Shown in pieces: positions 35,850-46,443 of a stretch of 64,000 bases of DNA; positions within the stretch are counted from its first letter, which is position 1, and every line of letters starts with the position of its first letter. The stretch is taken from NCBI GenBank assembly GCA_963920575.1, contig OY986969.1, positions 1,994,001 through 2,058,000 of the forward strand, read 5' to 3'. The translations under genes and the position numbers were made by a program. A model generated the notes under the pieces. The model was given only the letters and a program-made list of their open reading frames with translations. It had not been told where the DNA came from and made no database searches. This DNA comes from Narthecium ossifragum. Its lineage: Eukaryota > Streptophyta > Magnoliopsida > Dioscoreales > Nartheciaceae.

Positions 35850-37215
35850 GGGCTAGTGTTTCTCAAGGAATCAGATGGCCCAAATGAAGGCGTTGGCGAA
35901 GACCGCGCCGACGCGGAGCACCTCCATGTTCTGCACCATGCCGCATAACAGCTACGCGGACATGGACTGGTAGAAGTTTGTGCAGAGGACAACCTGTTGG
36001 AAATAATAAGGAGATTAGGATCTTGCTTTTACTATGGTAGCAAGAATCCTTTACAATGACAAGAAATAAAACCGTATTGTTAAACACTTACAAGATATAC
36101 TGAAAGAACTCCAAGGAGAGAGAGGAACGCCGATTAGGAGGAAGAAACGTCGATGTAGATCCGAAGGTTGATCGAGGCCAGTGTACCACACTGTGCCCTT
36201 AAGTTCGTATTGCCCACCCACCGGTGCTTCTGGATCTTCAGGTAAGGAACTCCCAGGGTACAACGATCTTCTGCGCGAATGGAAGGAAGCCGGCCTCCGA
36301 TCGCCCGCCGAACCTTCGCTGGTACGGTACTCTCTTCAGGACCCTCTAGTGAAGTGGTGTGCAAAATGGATGCATGAAGCTTAACCACTAAAGGGCTGGG
36401 AAGGGTTCTATTTATAGGCTAAGAGAGGAAGCTGATCAGCCATAAGGGGAGATGGAAAGGCAGCCTTGTCAGCAAAAAAATAGCCAATAGGAGACTGCCA
36501 CGTCATCTGGAAACTGACAAGCCAAGAGTCAGATTTAATCAATTCTCTAGGAATTGAACCTGACTCAATCAATTGCACAGAAGTCTAAGAGTCATAACTG
36601 ACTCAATCAATTCTGCACAGAAGCCCAAGGGTTGGACCAGATCCATTCCAAGTGGTAACTGACTCGGCCCATTAACTATGGGTAGCCCAAGAGCCAGATC
36701 CAATTAACTCATCTAAACCGTTTCCGAATTTGAAAAGGTTCAGTGAATCCGAGCTGACTCGACCAGCTCTTGTGTAGCAAAAAGGACACCCACGGCACAC
36801 GAGCGCGGCCGGCCGGCGGCGGCGGCGGTGTGCGCGTGTGGGTGTTCCACCTTTAGTCCTCACATGTGTTCAAAGCCTAAAGGCTTAGAACCCTATATAA
36901 ACAAGTGAAAGTTTTCTTCCACATCCAATATGGGACTAAACTATTCTACACATATGGGCTCTTCACCTTTTTGGCTATTATATTAATGGGCTCCCCAAGG
37001 CCCATTTGATTCAACCCATGTTTAGCCCAACTCATTGGGCCTCAAATCCAACACAACCTCGGTGGGGTTGGTGTGAGAGTTGGAGGGGTTGAACGGCCGG
37101 TCGAGGAAATGGCGGCTCTTGTAGTAGCTGGTCAGGACTGGTTGGCCAGCATGCCACCGGGGTCCTCGCCTCCGACTTCACGAACATGAGGAATGCCCCC
37201 TTCCTATTGGAGCAT
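35850..37215 (-). pseudogene. GH3 acyl-amidosynthetase gene fragment, interrupted
   Basis: Minus strand: FLMFVKSEARTP (near 37200) matches the GH3 block FVKSETKTPGG. It is followed in shifted frames by LTSYYKSRHF and by SNSHTNPTEVV (ending at 37059). If the solo LTR at 35995-37053 is removed, the frame continues LCTNFYQSMSA, a stop, and then LLCGMVQNMEVLRVGAVFANAFIWAI, a typical GH3 stretch. Further right on the minus strand, beyond the Cassandra element, a frame at about 35330-35230 (VVFIVLNFRELLNETYAPRI) is not recognised with confidence. GH3 enzymes conjugate auxin or jasmonate to amino acids. This copy has stops, a frameshift and no ends. Confidence 0.8.
35995..37053. repeat. solo LTR inside the GH3 fragment
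   Basis: A 1059-bp block beginning TGTTGGAAATAATAAGG and ending CCTCAAATCCAACA, with TGTTGGA/TCCAACA inverted ends. It is flanked by a perfect 5-bp duplication CAACC (35990-35994 and 37054-37058). It has no coding sequence. Excising it restores the GH3 reading frame, which confirms the boundaries. Orientation and superfamily are not clear. Confidence 0.9.
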
Positions 37216-37499
37216 GCTCGTCGCGGACCACCTTCTGACACGATGAAAAATCGTGCAAAACCGCGGAGGTACTGTACCACCTTCCGCAGCGGCAAACCAT
37301 GCAAAACCCCTTCCGCGGTGGGAAACCGTGCAAAACCACCTTTCACGCACGTGAGCGGTTTTTCGTCAAATTATAATAACGGAGTCAGGTGTCGGAATAA
37401 AATTTCACTTAATTTGGTGGTATTGAATTACAAATCCCAAACCTGGTGATATCAAAGTGTATTTTTGAAAAAGTCCATGGTAACAAAATGTAAAAATCC

Positions 37500-39645
37500 A
37501 TGTATTAAAATACTGACTATCGGATGTGACTCTTTAAAAAAGCATGTCTCTAGCCTCTTGGTACATACTGCATGCTCACAGAGACGGGTCGGATCCTAAC
37601 CCCACTGGATTTTAAAGCTCCGCTTTTGAAGTCCTGGGCATTTCTCTATATTTTACGAATAGACATTCCCGTGTCGTGGCGCTTTTTAATTTGATCTCAG
37701 ACGTCGCAGACTCGCCGCCCGCCGGTTCGCGTTTAACACGCATCGGGAAACGCGATTCTCGATCCGATGGTGATGGCACGTTACGATATAGCCGGTCCGC
37801 TACAGCCTCATGTACACCAATTATAAGAATAATCCACATGTCGAGCAGCCGGTGGACAATTTGGAAGCTCAGAAGCAATAGGGGCGTTACACGTGGGTGA
37901 GTCGCAGATTACTCGTATGGTCGGATCTGTGAGCGGTGAGAATGATGGGCAATGATGAGTAGCTGTCAAGCACGGAAGCGGTTTGGGGTGGGGTCCACCG
38001 CATACTTTTGATCAAACTCGACAGACCGACCGATTTATATCTCACGGCTCCTAGGGAATGGACCGTTCAGACATCGGAGTGCTGTTTATCGGGTTTGGTT
38101 TCCAATTGGCTGGACCCGTATCCGGCAATTCCTTTTTCTCATTTAGGGATTTTTACGTTCCGATACCATGCACTTTTCTAAAATTGCACTTTGATACCAC
38201 AATGTTTGGAATTTGCAATTATCGATGAGATCAGGCCTCGAACTGTCACCCCTGCTCCTCCTCTCTCAAGGGCGGGCGTTGCCTCCTTTAGATTTTTTGC
38301 TGGCTACGACGACAAATCCAGCGATCAGAGCCCAGTGATCAAAACCCCAACTTCATGCGACTTCATCCCCATCGATATGGCCACCTCTACTCCCCTCGAC
38401 CTCTTCCATGTTGTCTCCAAACCAGATTCGATCGACGGTGAACTTTTCACTTTCCATTGCTTATTCACCGACCCTCCTTATCCTTCTCCGTCGCGATCCC
38501 AACAACCACCTCACTTGTCTCGACCTATAGCGAGCTAGTTTTGTTGTGGATCCATCATCGACACCTCTCAGCCTTCCAAATCGCTTTCATATCTCGCTAT
38601 CCACACCTCTCCGACGGCATGCGACGACTCCAGAAGAATCAGAAGGCTTACACGAAACTTCATTGACCTACCTTGACACGGTTCAAGGTCGTTTTCACCG
38701 GCGACCACCGTGCTATCGACCTCCAATCAGCGGTCTTCGGTGACTCATCCATCGATCCACCCCAACGGATCGGATCTCTAGGGCCCTGCAACCTCTCTTG
38801 TACCATCTTTGTCCGGGAGTGTCTCTCTTTTTCACTGTTGATCCATCACCAGCAGCTTCTCCGATTGGCTTGCACTCAGATCCAGAACGCCAAACACACA
38901 GCCGGCTACTTTAACGTGTAAATAAAATGAGTTTTGAAGGGCATTTTAGTAAAAAGAAAAAAGATCGTAACTAACCATAACTACAAATAAAAATACCCAC
39001 CTACCCACCGTCTTAAAAAAAATTAAAGATGGACTATGGAATAATTAATTCCATTAAAAGTGACCTAACGTCAATTTCCTGCTATTTTTATTCTTATCTT
39101 CCTTTTATTACTATATTATTATTATTATTATTATTAAAGTAGTGGATGATGTGGCTATTTTTAAAGAGAATACACAGGATCTGCCAGCCGTTGGCGTAAG
39201 GAGTCACTCAATCACCCAAAGAGACTTGGCCGGGACGGCAGATCTGAACTTAGGATTCATTCATTTTAACGACAGCGTAGGTATTATTATCCTAATCATC
39301 TTCGCGAAGAGAAAGTGTGATGAAAACATCCAAATCATTCAAATCTATGATAGTGAAGGTTGCCAACAACATGCCCCAACCATCGCCGAATGTTTGTTTC
39401 AACACTGCATTAGATAATTAGCGGTCTCTTTAATGGTTCTTCCAGTTGTTCTGATGCTGATTGTCTTGGATTATACTCATGGATTCTTCTCATTGTTCTT
39501 GTGTGAATATTGGATTTAAATTTGTCTGTTGTCCTTTAAATATATGTAATGTGGTAGGCATAGTCAAGAAAGTGGCCGAAAGAGCATCTGAATCATTACA
39601 TGTGGTTTGTCCAAAGAATTCACAAAGATGCATAAGCTAGCAAAC
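37500..39645. other. intergenic; extra copy of the GH3-element terminal repeat at 38147
   Basis: No gene recognised. From 38147 to about 38225 the sequence repeats the left end of the 34941 element (GGATTTTTACGTTCCGATACC, CACTTTGATACCA), suggesting a second member starts here; its other end was not found. A GC-rich stretch at 38230-38900 has protein-like composition (for example 38364-38530) but no identified family. A short (ATT)n tract lies at about 39113-39136. Confidence 0.5.
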
Positions 39646-39743
39646 AAGGACTACAACAGACGATGGTCATTAATTAGGACTTTGACCCACAAGCAACCTT
39701 TCCAAGCTCAACCCAGAAAAAAGCTTGAAGTGAGCTAAGCTCT

Positions 39744-41660
39744 ATGGGAGGAACCAAAGAGCCTCTACCGCCGGACCTTGAACGCCATAGCAGGCCACCA
39801 GCTCCGAAAGTTGCCGAACACCAGCCATCTGGTTCGCGTACTCGTCTCTCTGCTGCTGCCTTCAGCTCCTCGGAGACGATGAGTGGAGCTGAGCTCGCCG
39901 AAGCGATTGAACTCAAAGGAAGCGGCATGTTCCGACTGGGTAGAACTGCGATGTCGCCAGCGCTCCTTCATCGACTCAGAAGCAAATGGAGTCACACATT
40001 ATTTGGGAGATTTGTTGGAGGAAGGGTTGGCATAGAGTTCCTCCGGCGAAGGCTGGCCGGCCTGTGGCGAACTGACGCCCCCTTTCTGGTCACGGACATG
40101 GCGAAGGGGATCTTCGCCTTCAAATTCGAATCCGAAGAAGATATGGTCCGCATCCTCACCGGTGGGCCTTGGATGGTGAATGGATTGACGCTTTCCCTCA
40201 TCCGATGGAGAAATTGTTTCCGACCAACTGCATCAGCATTCTCTAAGGCACCCATCTGGATCCGTATACCAGACCTCCCTCCTGAGTTCTTTGACAGAGA
40301 GGCCATCTTCAGCATGATGTCCGAGGTCGGGACTCCTCTCGCCATTGACGTAGTGACCAAGTACACAGACCGCTGCAAGTATGCTCGCGTCTGTGTAGAG
40401 GTTGATCTCACAGTTCCAGCCTGCATCGGAACCTATCTTCCGAGAGAAGGATATGGGGGAGACCAGGATTTCTTCCTGCAACCTTTCGTTTATGAAAATA
40501 TACACATATGTGATGGTTGTGGCCTTCTGGGACACAGGGAGAGCGGGTGCCCAGAGAAGAAATCGGATAAGCCTCATACCACCGCGAACTCAGGGGCACA
40601 TGTGCAATCAGGTGAACGCGATCAAACTCCGATGTACAACGGAGGGACGCAGACCACTCCAGAGCACATGATCATTGAACAAAATCCAACTGAGCATAGA
40701 GAACCGGGTCTCGAGCAAATACCTGGTGCGTGGCACACCGTGCAGAACCGTCGGCGATGGTCGAAGAAATGGGCTAACCCAGCGTCTCCCCCTCCGGCAG
40801 GGTCGATGAGGAAGAGTGGTAACCCAATCGAGGAAGACGTACGGAAGCAGGTGACACCTCAGCAGCCAGCTCAGCATTGCGTTGCGACAAGACCTGATAC
40901 AGCGCCATCACGCACTGACAACCTCAGTCCTGACATAGTACGCACCACGATCCCTGGCGACAGCGGGCGGCGAATGGCGACAAACCAGGCCGTTGGGGGC
41001 GACAGCGCGCGCAAGGGCACTGAGGTAGAAGGCGGCGGCACACGAGATGGAGACAGTAGGGCTAGGGCATTAGTGGCCTCTTTTAAAGGCAAGGCAACTA
41101 GGCCTCAGCCAACCAAGCCCGTTAGAACCTGGGCCCAGATTGCAGGCCCTAGCAGCAGAAACCGGCCTCCCACCAACCGTTTCAGCCCGATAGCCAGGAC
41201 TATGGCCGACCTTGAGGATGATGAGCTTGCCACCTTGTCCCTACAGGAGATAGGCTGGTACGCGCGGGAAAGGAACCGAGGAAATCGCCCTGGCCCCTTG
41301 GTCATCCCCCGTGGTTACAAGACCTTTGAATCCTTGGAGGGTGGGGACGCGCAGCACTCAGACCTCAATGAGGATGCAATGGAAGAAGCGCATCAGGATG
41401 GCATCCTCACCCTCAGGCAAGCTCTGCATAGTGACACTCCCGTACACACCACAGGGGACTTTGATCAGATGGCGGAAGAGGATGAGGAACCTCCCAGAGT
41501 TGGCATGGACATCACCGAAGACAGACCCATCCCACCAGGATTCACCCCGCAGAGAGAGGATATGGATGCTATGCTATATCCCATTGAAAGTCAAGCTAAA
41601 AGACCCAAGCATGCCACAGAAGGGGACGAGCAACCCCTCAATCAGGGGGGTTGTAGATGA
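39744..41660 (+). CDS. LINE ORF1: DUF4283 and CCHC zinc-knuckle RNA-binding protein
   Basis: 638 aa, uninterrupted. The DUF4283-like N-terminal domain spans about residues 75-200 (FAFKFESEEDMVRILTGGPWM). It is followed by PIWIRIPDLPPEFFD and one CCHC knuckle CDGCGLLGHRESGC. The C-terminal half is polar and low in structure, rich in Pro, Gly, Arg and acidic residues. It should coat the element's RNA as a nucleic-acid chaperone. The stop TGA overlaps the ORF2 start in ATGA (41657-41660), suggesting translation coupling or reinitiation. The start is the first ATG, 82 bp after the element's 5' end. Confidence 0.92.
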   Translation: MGGTKEPLPPDLERHSRPPAPKVAEHQPSGSRTRLSAAAFSSSETMSGAELAEAIELKGSGMFRLGRTAMSPALLHRLRSKWSHTLFGRFVGGRVGIEFLRRRLAGLWRTDAPFLVTDMAKGIFAFKFESEEDMVRILTGGPWMVNGLTLSLIRWRNCFRPTASAFSKAPIWIRIPDLPPEFFDREAIFSMMSEVGTPLAIDVVTKYTDRCKYARVCVEVDLTVPACIGTYLPREGYGGDQDFFLQPFVYENIHICDGCGLLGHRESGCPEKKSDKPHTTANSGAHVQSGERDQTPMYNGGTQTTPEHMIIEQNPTEHREPGLEQIPGAWHTVQNRRRWSKKWANPASPPPAGSMRKSGNPIEEDVRKQVTPQQPAQHCVATRPDTAPSRTDNLSPDIVRTTIPGDSGRRMATNQAVGGDSARKGTEVEGGGTRDGDSRARALVASFKGKATRPQPTKPVRTWAQIAGPSSRNRPPTNRFSPIARTMADLEDDELATLSLQEIGWYARERNRGNRPGPLVIPRGYKTFESLEGGDAQHSDLNEDAMEEAHQDGILTLRQALHSDTPVHTTGDFDQMAEEDEEPPRVGMDITEDRPIPPGFTPQREDMDAMLYPIESQAKRPKHATEGDEQPLNQGGCR

Positions 41661-44600
41661 GAGTCCTAGCATGGAACTGCCATGGGCTGGGACCAATAAG
41701 AGCAGTCAGTGCTTGTAAGCGCCTACTCAGGAAACACAATCTTGACTTCATGTTCCTCCTAGAAACTGTTGTTGTCGACTCCAATTTGGAATTCATTTCA
41801 CGGCGGCTTGGGGGGCAGTGGTGCACTTTCCTCCTTCCTTCACGTGGGCGCCATGGAGGTATACTGGCGATTTGGAAAGCTCAGATTGGTAGGGTGACCT
41901 TTGAGCACTTCACAGAGCAAGCAATCCATGGTGTCATCACCACCAAAGGCTTGGGGCAATGGTTTGTTACCGTTGTCTATGCTGCGAGACGTGGCATGGA
42001 GCGCAGAGAGCTCTGGGACACGCTGGCGAAGATCAACAACTCAGGCTGGCCTCACCTCATTATTGGTGACTTCAACGTGGTGGCTAGTTCTGATGAGAAG
42101 AGAGGAGGGCAGGGATTCAAGTACACCACGTCCGTCATTGATTTCTTATCGTTCATCACCCAGAATGAACTTATTGACCTGGGTTTTAAGGGTCCCTCGT
42201 TCACATGGTGTAACCAACAGTATGGACGAGCCAGGATCCTTGAACGCCTTGATCGCGCTCTCGTCAACCCCCTGTGGCGGGACTGGTTCCCACAGGCTGA
42301 GGTCACTCATTTACCTAGATGCAGGTCTGATCATCGACCCATCCTCCTTGAGCTTTGCCCGGATAGGAGATGCCCTGGTCCTTCTCCTTTTCGCCTACAA
42401 CATATCTGGAACACTCATCCCAACTTCAAGCTAGGTGTCACCAGAGCTTGGAACAGGCAGCGACGAGGATCAGAGCAGTACGTGTTCCATGGGCGCATCA
42501 AGGAACTACGCAAGCTGGTGAAATCTTGGAATAGGCGGGATGAAGGTGACATTATCAACTCTCATTCACATTTAGAACACTATTTGCATAGTCTTTATCT
42601 CCAGGAAGAGCAGGGACCCCTCTCTACGTCCCAGGAACAGAGGATACGCTGTCTAGAGAAGCAGCTCCTCGCGCTTGAAGTCCAGCAAGACGCTTACATC
42701 GCTCAGCACCGCAGACGGTCTTGGGTTGCTGAGGGAGATAGGAATTCGCGCTCCTTCCATCAGGACGCTCGTTCCGGCATCCCCTGTTCCAAAGTCAGGG
42801 AGCTTATGCATGAGAATGGCGAGATGATTGGTAACCAAGAAGGCATTACTGCTCTCTTCCTCAACCACTACCAGAAGCTCTGGGCCAGAGACAGAGGTGA
42901 CCCAATCGTGGACCTTCCTCCTCTTCCCCACATTTCCCCCAGCTCCAGGGATCACCTGCTGACTGAGGTTACCATGGAGGAAGTTCTGGCTGTTCTCCAA
43001 GCTATGGGTAAGGATAGGAGTCCCGGCCCTGACGGACTAACTGTAGAGTTCTTCGTGGAGCACTGGTCCATAGTTGGGCATGACTTCACGTCCCTCATTG
43101 GTGGCTTCTTCAGGAACTGTAAGCTGCCAAGCGGATGGAATAATACCTACATCACCTTCATCCCCAAGTGCGCCAACCCCAGACGTGTCAAAGACTACAG
43201 ACCCATCAGCCTTTGTAATGTCTGTTACAAGGTGATCTCCTCCATCCTTGCCAGCAGAATGAAGCTAGCGCTACAGGACATCATCAGCCTTGAGCAGTCC
43301 GCCTACATCGAAGGAAGATCTATTCAGGATAACATTGGTGCTGCCCATGAGCTCCTTCACTCGCTGCAGAAAGCACCAAAATCTGAGGCTCTCATGGCCA
43401 TCAAGGTTGATGTCAGAGCCGCCTACGACTCAGTCAGCTGGAGTTTCATCCGCAGAATTCTCTCTTGCATGGAGTTCCCGGAGGACTGGATTAATCTGGT
43501 GATGGAATGCATTACAACTACTCGGTTCTCTCTTCTCATTAATGGGAAAGTTTGTGGCTTCTTCCCCGCAGCCTGCGGGCTCCGGCAAGGCGACCCCATT
43601 TCTGCATATATATTCATCCTCGCACAGGAGGTGCTCACGCGACTAGCCAAGGTCCCTCTTATTGCTCTTGAAGGGGTGAGGTACCAGGGTCTTCCGGCGC
43701 CCATAACTCACCTCCTCTACGCCGACGATTGCCTCTTCGTAACTACTGCTAAGCGGGAGGAGGCCAAGAAGCTCACCAATATCCTGAAGAGATATAGGAA
43801 CTTGTCTGGTCTTGAAGTTAATCCTGATAAATCCAGTGTGAAATTCTCCCCTTCTGCTTCCCCTCGAAGAAGGAGAATTTTATCCCACCTGCTTGGATTT
43901 CCCAGGAGCACAGATCCTTGGAAATACCTTGGAGTTCCCTTGGACTCGCGCAGAATTCAGGTCAAAGACTTCTCCTTCTTGCTCGATGCAGTCCAGCGTA
44001 ATCTATCAAGCTGGAAAAGTCCAATCAAGGCGGCTGCGGGAAGAGCAGTTCTTATCCAATCCGTGTTGCAAGCTTTGCCTGTTCACGTGATGTCTTCTAT
44101 CCCCACTCCGATCTCCATCCTCAACAAGGCTGCTGCATTAGCCCGAAACTTCCTTTGGCTTGGTAGAAGAGGTGCTCTCTCCATAGTTGCTTGGGATACT
44201 ATCTGCCGCAACAAGCTGGACGGCGGACTGGGCTTCAAGGATCTCAAGCGTTGGCAGATGGCGCTGCGTGTTAAGCGTACCGCCAGATTTATCGAGGAGC
44301 AAGAGAGTGTCTGGACCACCATATGCCGAGCCAAGTATAGAGTCTCCGGCGTCCTCCCTCGTCTCACAGGTTCTTGCCCTGTTTCCACTCTTTGGAGATC
44401 TACATGCAGGGCAGCTGATGCTCTTCACAGAAATCTCAGATGGGTGCCTAGTGCCGCTTGCCAAGCTAGTGTCCTGTTTGATTGGTGGACAGGGGATGGG
44501 CCTTTGATCTCCTTCCCCTGCCTTGTGAAGACCGATATGGATATAGACCGGCTGAAGGTCCAAGACCTGTTTGCTGAAGATGGAAGATGGGACCTAACCA

Positions 44601-45707
44601 AGCTTCACTCCCTATTCCATCCGGCTATGGTACAGCAGTTCATCTCTCATCCCTTGCCTCCCTGTACTAGAGACCTTCGCCCGAGATGGACTTGGGCCAA
44701 AGATGGTGTCGTTACTGCCGCTTCAGCTTACCTAATGCTAGAGCACCAAGACGGCATCAGATGTGACGGGCAAAGCATCCAGCTTTGGAGAGGTGTTTGG
44801 CATGCTTCGGCGGGACCAAGACCCAGGATGTTTTTGTGGAAGCTCCTCCATGGGAAACTTCCAACCAATTCGGCATTATGGCACCTCTGCCTTGCCCCCA
44901 GCAGTCTTTGTCCACGCTGTAATCTTGCGGAAGAGACAATCGATCATTTGTTGTTTGAATGCCGGTTTGCCCAGGAGGTTTGGAGCAAGGTCCTAGCTGG
45001 CTCATGCATCAATTTCAGGGATCTCACCATGGATCACTTCATCTACCTGCTATCTCGTCGCCGGAACTCCGACGAAGTCAAGCGGTCTACCTCCTTTAGC
45101 CTATGGAGTTTGGTGGCTCTGGAAAGATAGATGCAAAGTGATAAACGAGGAGGCTGGCCTCGAAGCTCAAGAAATTGCTCGCCTAGTCAAATGGCAATCC
45201 AGGGAATATATTGGGTTGGCTAAGCAGAGTGGGCATAGTAACATAGCAGTTAACAGGTATGATATCAAATTCCAGACTGATGCATCTTTCCATCATCCTT
45301 CTGGCACGACTGGACTGGGCCTTGTTTGCTTGGATGATGATGATCTTGTTTGTTGGTCCGAGAGCAGTAGCTGCATTTGCAGCTCCATCCTTGCTGGTGA
45401 ACTGCGTGCTATTCTCGCAGCCACTAATCACGCAGCACAGCGGGGCCTCAGACGGGTGCTAGTTGAAACTGACTCCTTGCACGCCGTGAAGATGATAGAA
45501 GGTAGCATGCCTCTGGTAGAAGACTGCCGAGATCTTGTCCAAGAGATATGGTGGATGTGTCGTGAGGTCACTGAGCTCCGGGTTAACTACATACCACGCG
45601 AAGAGAATATCCACGCGGATTGGCTTGCGCACGAGGCGCTGAGATTATGGTTTGATTTGGGCAACGCCAGGCAACCAGAGGGGTTTGTCCCTGGTTCCGT
45701 TTTGTAA
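41657..45707 (+). CDS. LINE ORF2: endonuclease, reverse transcriptase, RNase H (one frameshift)
   Basis: The first frame (41657-45130) has the apurinic-type endonuclease (LAWNCHGLG, IGDFNVV, SDHRPIL) and RT blocks KDRSPGPDGL, IPKCANPRRVKDYRPIS, LRQGDPISAYIF and the catalytic YADD (LLYADDCLF). A zf-RVT domain follows (CPRCNLAEETIDHLLFEC). A one-base indel near 45108-45115 shifts the frame; reading through gives WLWKDRCKVINEEAG. The second frame (45138-45707) is an RNase H with QTDAS, AGELRAI, ETDSLH and HADWLAHEA. The enzyme nicks genomic DNA and reverse-transcribes its own RNA. Only the frameshift separates it from a complete protein of about 1350 aa. Confidence 0.93.
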
Positions 45708-45764
45708 TCCCTGCTGGGGTTTTTAGCCATTAGGCTCAATTAATCAAAAAGGACTACAACAGAC

Positions 45765-46048
45765 CACCATCTTATAGGAGGACAATGTTTAATCTCCAAG
45801 CAGGCATGCCAGAAAAGGCATGCAACTTGCCTGATCCTTCATGCATCAGTATCGGGTGTCTCAAAATTACCACTTTCATTGAAACAAAAGTGCAATGGAT
45901 CTATATGGAAATCAATCAATAATGACTTCGCCATGTGTTAGCAAACCATGGAACATTACAACCATTCCATTCTCTCCCTCAGCCGCACTGCTTTCTCGTA
46001 ACCCTAACCCTAGTTTACAAGCCCTGCAACACATCAGATGTTGCACAA
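45765..46048. other. intergenic between LINE and Mutator-like element
   Basis: 284 bp continuing the sequence left of the LINE insertion. No gene or repeat recognised. Confidence 0.5.
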
Positions 46049-46443
46049 TTTTATTTTGGGTGATTCTATATACACCTATAAATCTTTCAAGTCCACCCCA
46101 AATTCTGAATACACCCTAGGAAAATTTGCAATAATAGATTTTGCCAAGTACACCACTAATATTTGGATGATAACCCTAAAATACCCTTAGCCATCATACA
46201 CCCCAACACCCCCCAACCCCACTCCCCCCTACCCAATGATCCCCTTTGACGGCTGGGCACCGCCGAGCCTCCCTTCTCCGGCGAGCTCCGGTCTTCCACG
46301 GCTGAACACTCCCTTCTCTCGGCATCTAATGACATCTGACGACGTATGATACTTATTTTTGTCATCTACAAACGCCTTCATCCGAGCCGGCCCGCCCATT
46401 GCTTCTTCGACGGCAAGAGATCGAGGGAAAAGAAGATGAAATA

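Larger units (their letters stand above)
34941..37499. mobile_element. MULE-like element carrying GH3 gene fragments
   Basis: Inverted repeats about 100 bp long bound the region. The left (34941-35050) begins GGATTTTTACGTTCCGTTACC; the right (about 37390-37499), complemented, begins GGATTTTTACATTTTGTTACC and continues in parallel (ACTTTGATAYCA, GGGATTTGTAATTCAATACC). The flanking nonamers match only partly (AGATTTTAG / ATGTATTAA), so the target duplication is not proven. The inside holds GH3-like coding pieces, with a Cassandra TRIM and a solo LTR inserted later. Best reading: an old Pack-MULE later hit by two LTR elements. Confidence 0.65.
39662..45748 (+). mobile_element. full-length L1-type LINE, nearly intact
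   Basis: A 6087-bp non-LTR retrotransposon flanked by a perfect 16-bp target duplication AAGGACTACAACAGAC (39646-39661 and 45749-45764). It has two overlapping open frames, a short 3' UTR and a minimal A tail (ATCAAAAA). ORF1 is open; ORF2 has a single frameshift. The perfect duplication and nearly open frames indicate a recent insertion. Confidence 0.95.

Noticed and set aside
36672..36863. Small open frames inside the solo LTR at 35995-37053
   Set aside because: LTR sequence with a GGC repeat; no coding evidence.
44138..44563. Minus-strand open frames inside the LINE
   Set aside because: Shadows of the well-supported ORF2.
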